Below the pieces are notes generated by a model that worked only from the letters and a program-made list of their open reading frames with translations, made no database searches and was not told the DNA's origin. Positions 61,711 to 64,000 of a stretch of 64,000 nt of DNA are shown here, piece after piece; position 1 is the stretch's first letter, and each line of letters starts with the position of its first letter. The position numbers and the translations under genes are program-made. Source of the stretch: Allobosea sp. 67-29 (GTDB taxonomy: Bacteria; Pseudomonadota; Alphaproteobacteria; Rhizobiales; Beijerinckiaceae); NCBI RefSeq assembly GCF_001898115.1, contig NZ_MKSQ01000007.1:62001-126000 (forward strand), given 5' to 3'.

Positions 61711-64000
61711 GTGCGCTCCGGGCCGAAAGCGGAGGCGGGCGAGCTGCCATTCTGGTCCGAGGGCCGCAGCGGACTGCTGAGGCGCCTCGCTTCGACCGAG
61801 GTGGGGATCAGTACGGCCGAGGCCGCGCAGCGCCTGCGTCGGTATGGCCCGAATGCTGCGGTCACCAGCCTCCGGCGAGGGCTGCCTTTCAAGATAGCCA
61901 GGCGGCTGGCCGAGCCGCTGATCGCGATCCTGCTGATCGCGGCGCTGATCGCAGGCGCCACGGGCGATTGGCAGAGCCTTGTCATCATCGTTCTCATCGT
62001 GCTGGCGTCGATCGCTCTCGACGTCTTCCAGGAGTCCCGGGCCGAGGATGCCATCGATGCCCTGCGGCGCACGGTCTCTGTGCGTGTGACCGTCCTTCGC
62101 GACGGCCGGCTGGTCGAAATCCCGCTGCGGGAGGTCGTGGCGGGCGACGTGGTTGCGCTCCATGCCGGCGACCTGATCCCGGCGGACGGGCTGATCCTCG
62201 AAAGCCGCGACACGATGGTGGACGAGGCCGCGCTGACCGGGGAGCCCTTTCCCGTCGAAAAGCGCGCGGCCGCGCCGGAGCCAGCGGGGGACGGGGCCGG
62301 CAGCGCGCTTTTCGGCGGAACCAGCCTCGTGGGCGGCGAGGCCCGCATGCTGGTCGCTGCGACGGGGGCCGATACACGGCTCGGCGCGATCTCGCGCTCC
62401 ATGCAGGCAAGCGAGCCACCCACCGCCTTCGAGAGGGGCGTTCACGGGCTTGGAATGCTGATCCTGCGCCTCACCGGTTTCCTGGTGCTGTTCGTCCTCC
62501 TGACCCAACTGGTGCGCCACGGGCTGTCCATCGAGAGTTTCCTGTTCGCGGTGGCCCTGGCCGTCGGGCTGACGCCGGAGCTCTTGCCGGTGGTGATGAC
62601 GGTCACGCTCGCGCGCGGTGCCACCCGGATGGCGCGGCACCAGGTCGTGGTGAAGCGCCTCTCTGCCATCCACGATCTCGGCGCGATGGATGTTCTGTGC
62701 ACCGACAAGACCGGAACCCTGACGGAGGCGCGGATCGCCCATGCGGGCAGCTTTGGCTGCGACGGGGCCGACAGTGCAGCCGTCACGGAACTGGCTCGCC
62801 TCAACAGCCGCTTCTGCAGCGGGTTGCGGAACAATCTCGACGTCGCCTTGCTCGCTTCCTCCGACGATGACGGGAGCGGCTGGCGAATGCTCGCCGACCT
62901 GCCGTTCGACTTCCAGCGGCGCCGCTCTTCAGTCCTCGTTGCCAGCGGCGATGAGCGTCAGATGATCGTCAAAGGCGCGCCGGAAGCCTTGCTCGCGGTG
63001 TGCGATCGCTTCGAACAGGCGGGCGGACATATCGGTCAGTTGGACGATGTCGCTCGGGCAGGGCTTCTGGAACTCATCGAGGCCAAGGGAGCGCAGGGCC
63101 TGCGCTTGCTTGGCGTCGCCCGCCGGCCGATGCCGCCAGGCAGGGATGTGCTGACCCGCGACGATGAAACCGGACTCGTCTTCGCCGGCTGTGCCGCTTT
63201 CATCGATCCACCCAAGGCCTCGGCCGGTACGGCGATCCGCGAACTCGCGGCCGCCGGCGTGCGCGTCAAGGTGATCTCGGGGGATGCCGCGGCTGTCGTC
63301 CGCCATCTCGCGGATGCCCTAGCACTTCCGGCCCGCGGTCTGATGACCGGCGAGCAGATCGCCGCCTTGGGGGACGCCGCCCTAGCCTCCCGGGTCCGCC
63401 ATGTCGATCTGTTCGTACGGGTCGCGCCGGAACAGAAGGCGCGCATCGTGCTCGCCCTGCGCAGGGCGGGGCATACGGTCGGCTTCATCGGCGACGGCAT
63501 CAATGACGCGCCCGCGATCCATGCAGCCGATGTCGGCCTGTCGGTCGAGGGCGGTACCGAAGTCGCGCGCGAGGCGGCGGCGATCGTTCTGCTCGCGCCC
63601 GACCTCGGCGTGCTCGCGCGCGGGATCGCCGAGGGCCGCCGCACCTATGCGAACATCATGAAATATGTCCGGATGGGCACGAGCTCGAATTTCGGCAACA
63701 TGCTGTCGATGGCGGCCGCCTCGCTGATACTGCCGTTCCTGCCGCTCAATCCGCTGCAGATCCTCGTCAACAACATGCTCTACGACCTCTCCGAGGTCGG
63801 CATCCCCTTCGACGAGGCGGATCCTGCCGATCTGGCGAGGCCGCAACGCTGGGACATGGCCGCCGTGCTGCGCTTCACCCTCGTGATGGGGCCACTGTCC
63901 TCGCTGTTCGACGCGGCGACCTTCGCGCTTCTGCTGGGCGTGTTCGGGACGGGGGCGGAAGCGTTCCGCACCGCCTGGTTCGTCGAGTCGATCCTGACCC
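61711..64000 (+). CDS. mgtA: Magnesium-type P-type ATPase, cut by window end
   Basis: At least 763 residues of a P-type ATPase are present. The phosphorylation motif DKTGTLT starts at about residue 332, membrane motif LAVGLTPELLPVVMT precedes it, GDGINDAPA follows near 600, and the late helix NNMLYDLSEVGIPFDEAD resembles MgtA/MgtB magnesium importers. Cation specificity is inferred, not proven. GTG at 61711 is used; TTG at 61687 overlaps the adh stop (TTGA) and would be translationally coupled. The gene continues past the window. It appears to be in one operon with adh and so under the same FixK box. Confidence 0.88.
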   Translation, partial: MRSGPKAEAGELPFWSEGRSGLLRRLASTEVGISTAEAAQRLRRYGPNAAVTSLRRGLPFKIARRLAEPLIAILLIAALIAGATGDWQSLVIIVLIVLASIALDVFQESRAEDAIDALRRTVSVRVTVLRDGRLVEIPLREVVAGDVVALHAGDLIPADGLILESRDTMVDEAALTGEPFPVEKRAAAPEPAGDGAGSALFGGTSLVGGEARMLVAATGADTRLGAISRSMQASEPPTAFERGVHGLGMLILRLTGFLVLFVLLTQLVRHGLSIESFLFAVALAVGLTPELLPVVMTVTLARGATRMARHQVVVKRLSAIHDLGAMDVLCTDKTGTLTEARIAHAGSFGCDGADSAAVTELARLNSRFCSGLRNNLDVALLASSDDDGSGWRMLADLPFDFQRRRSSVLVASGDERQMIVKGAPEALLAVCDRFEQAGGHIGQLDDVARAGLLELIEAKGAQGLRLLGVARRPMPPGRDVLTRDDETGLVFAGCAAFIDPPKASAGTAIRELAAAGVRVKVISGDAAAVVRHLADALALPARGLMTGEQIAALGDAALASRVRHVDLFVRVAPEQKARIVLALRRAGHTVGFIGDGINDAPAIHAADVGLSVEGGTEVAREAAAIVLLAPDLGVLARGIAEGRRTYANIMKYVRMGTSSNFGNMLSMAAASLILPFLPLNPLQILVNNMLYDLSEVGIPFDEADPADLARPQRWDMAAVLRFTLVMGPLSSLFDAATFALLLGVFGTGAEAFRTAWFVESILT

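Overview
This GC-rich window (roughly 65% by eye, not computed) comes from an alphaproteobacterium of the Hyphomicrobiales (Rhizobiales). Signs are the gene order pcm-tolC-popZ-(dps)-valS, an ExoR homologue, a BA14K protein, periplasmic glucan genes, and regulatory sites of EcfG and FixK type. A Bosea- or Methylobacterium-like host is an inference that the sequence alone cannot settle.

Layout. (1) 1-6380 is the right end of an integrated element: small conserved hypothetical genes, one regulator-like gene broken by an in-frame amber codon, two nested palindromes, an AlpA-type regulator and a tyrosine integrase. It stops exactly inside a tRNA-Asn gene, whose 3' half and terminator remain at 6380-6469. 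(2) 6672-18587 is core chromosome: Pcm-like methyltransferase, TolC, PopZ, a divergent PPOX/Dps pair with EcfG-type promoters, ValS, a DedA-like protein, ExoR, exonuclease III, BA14K and a YqhA protein. (3) 18649-25400 holds trpE, a PpiD/SurA-type foldase, tpiA, secG (followed by two tandem terminator hairpins) and pyrG. (4) 25408-32812 holds a GFA protein, the DUF350-DUF1190-glutathionylspermidine synthase cassette, a glyoxalase-like protein and mdoGH. (5) 33100-45650 holds glmU, glmS, an unassigned acetyltransferase-like gene, DUF502, an AraC regulator, recG, sdhE and mfd. (6) 45684-50552 is a three-gene export operon (HlyD adaptor, fused double-ATPase permease, second permease).

(7) 50765-64000 looks like a low-oxygen and stress island. 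A FixL-like hybrid kinase with the FixL haem-ligand signature sits 10 bp downstream of a FixK-type regulator whose recognition helix carries the E-x-x-S-R pattern for TTGA-N6-TCAA sites. Four such sites lie in the three divergent intergenic regions around them. They flank genes for a host-attachment-type protein, a beta-CASP nuclease, a small unknown protein, a fused phosphotransferase/P-loop kinase, a universal stress protein, a zinc alcohol dehydrogenase and a magnesium-type P-ATPase (cut by the window end). An OmpR-type response regulator with its own direct-repeat operator completes the set. The most coherent reading is a compact FixL/FixK-controlled regulon for surviving hypoxia; each protein family is known, but the ensemble and its wiring deserve attention.
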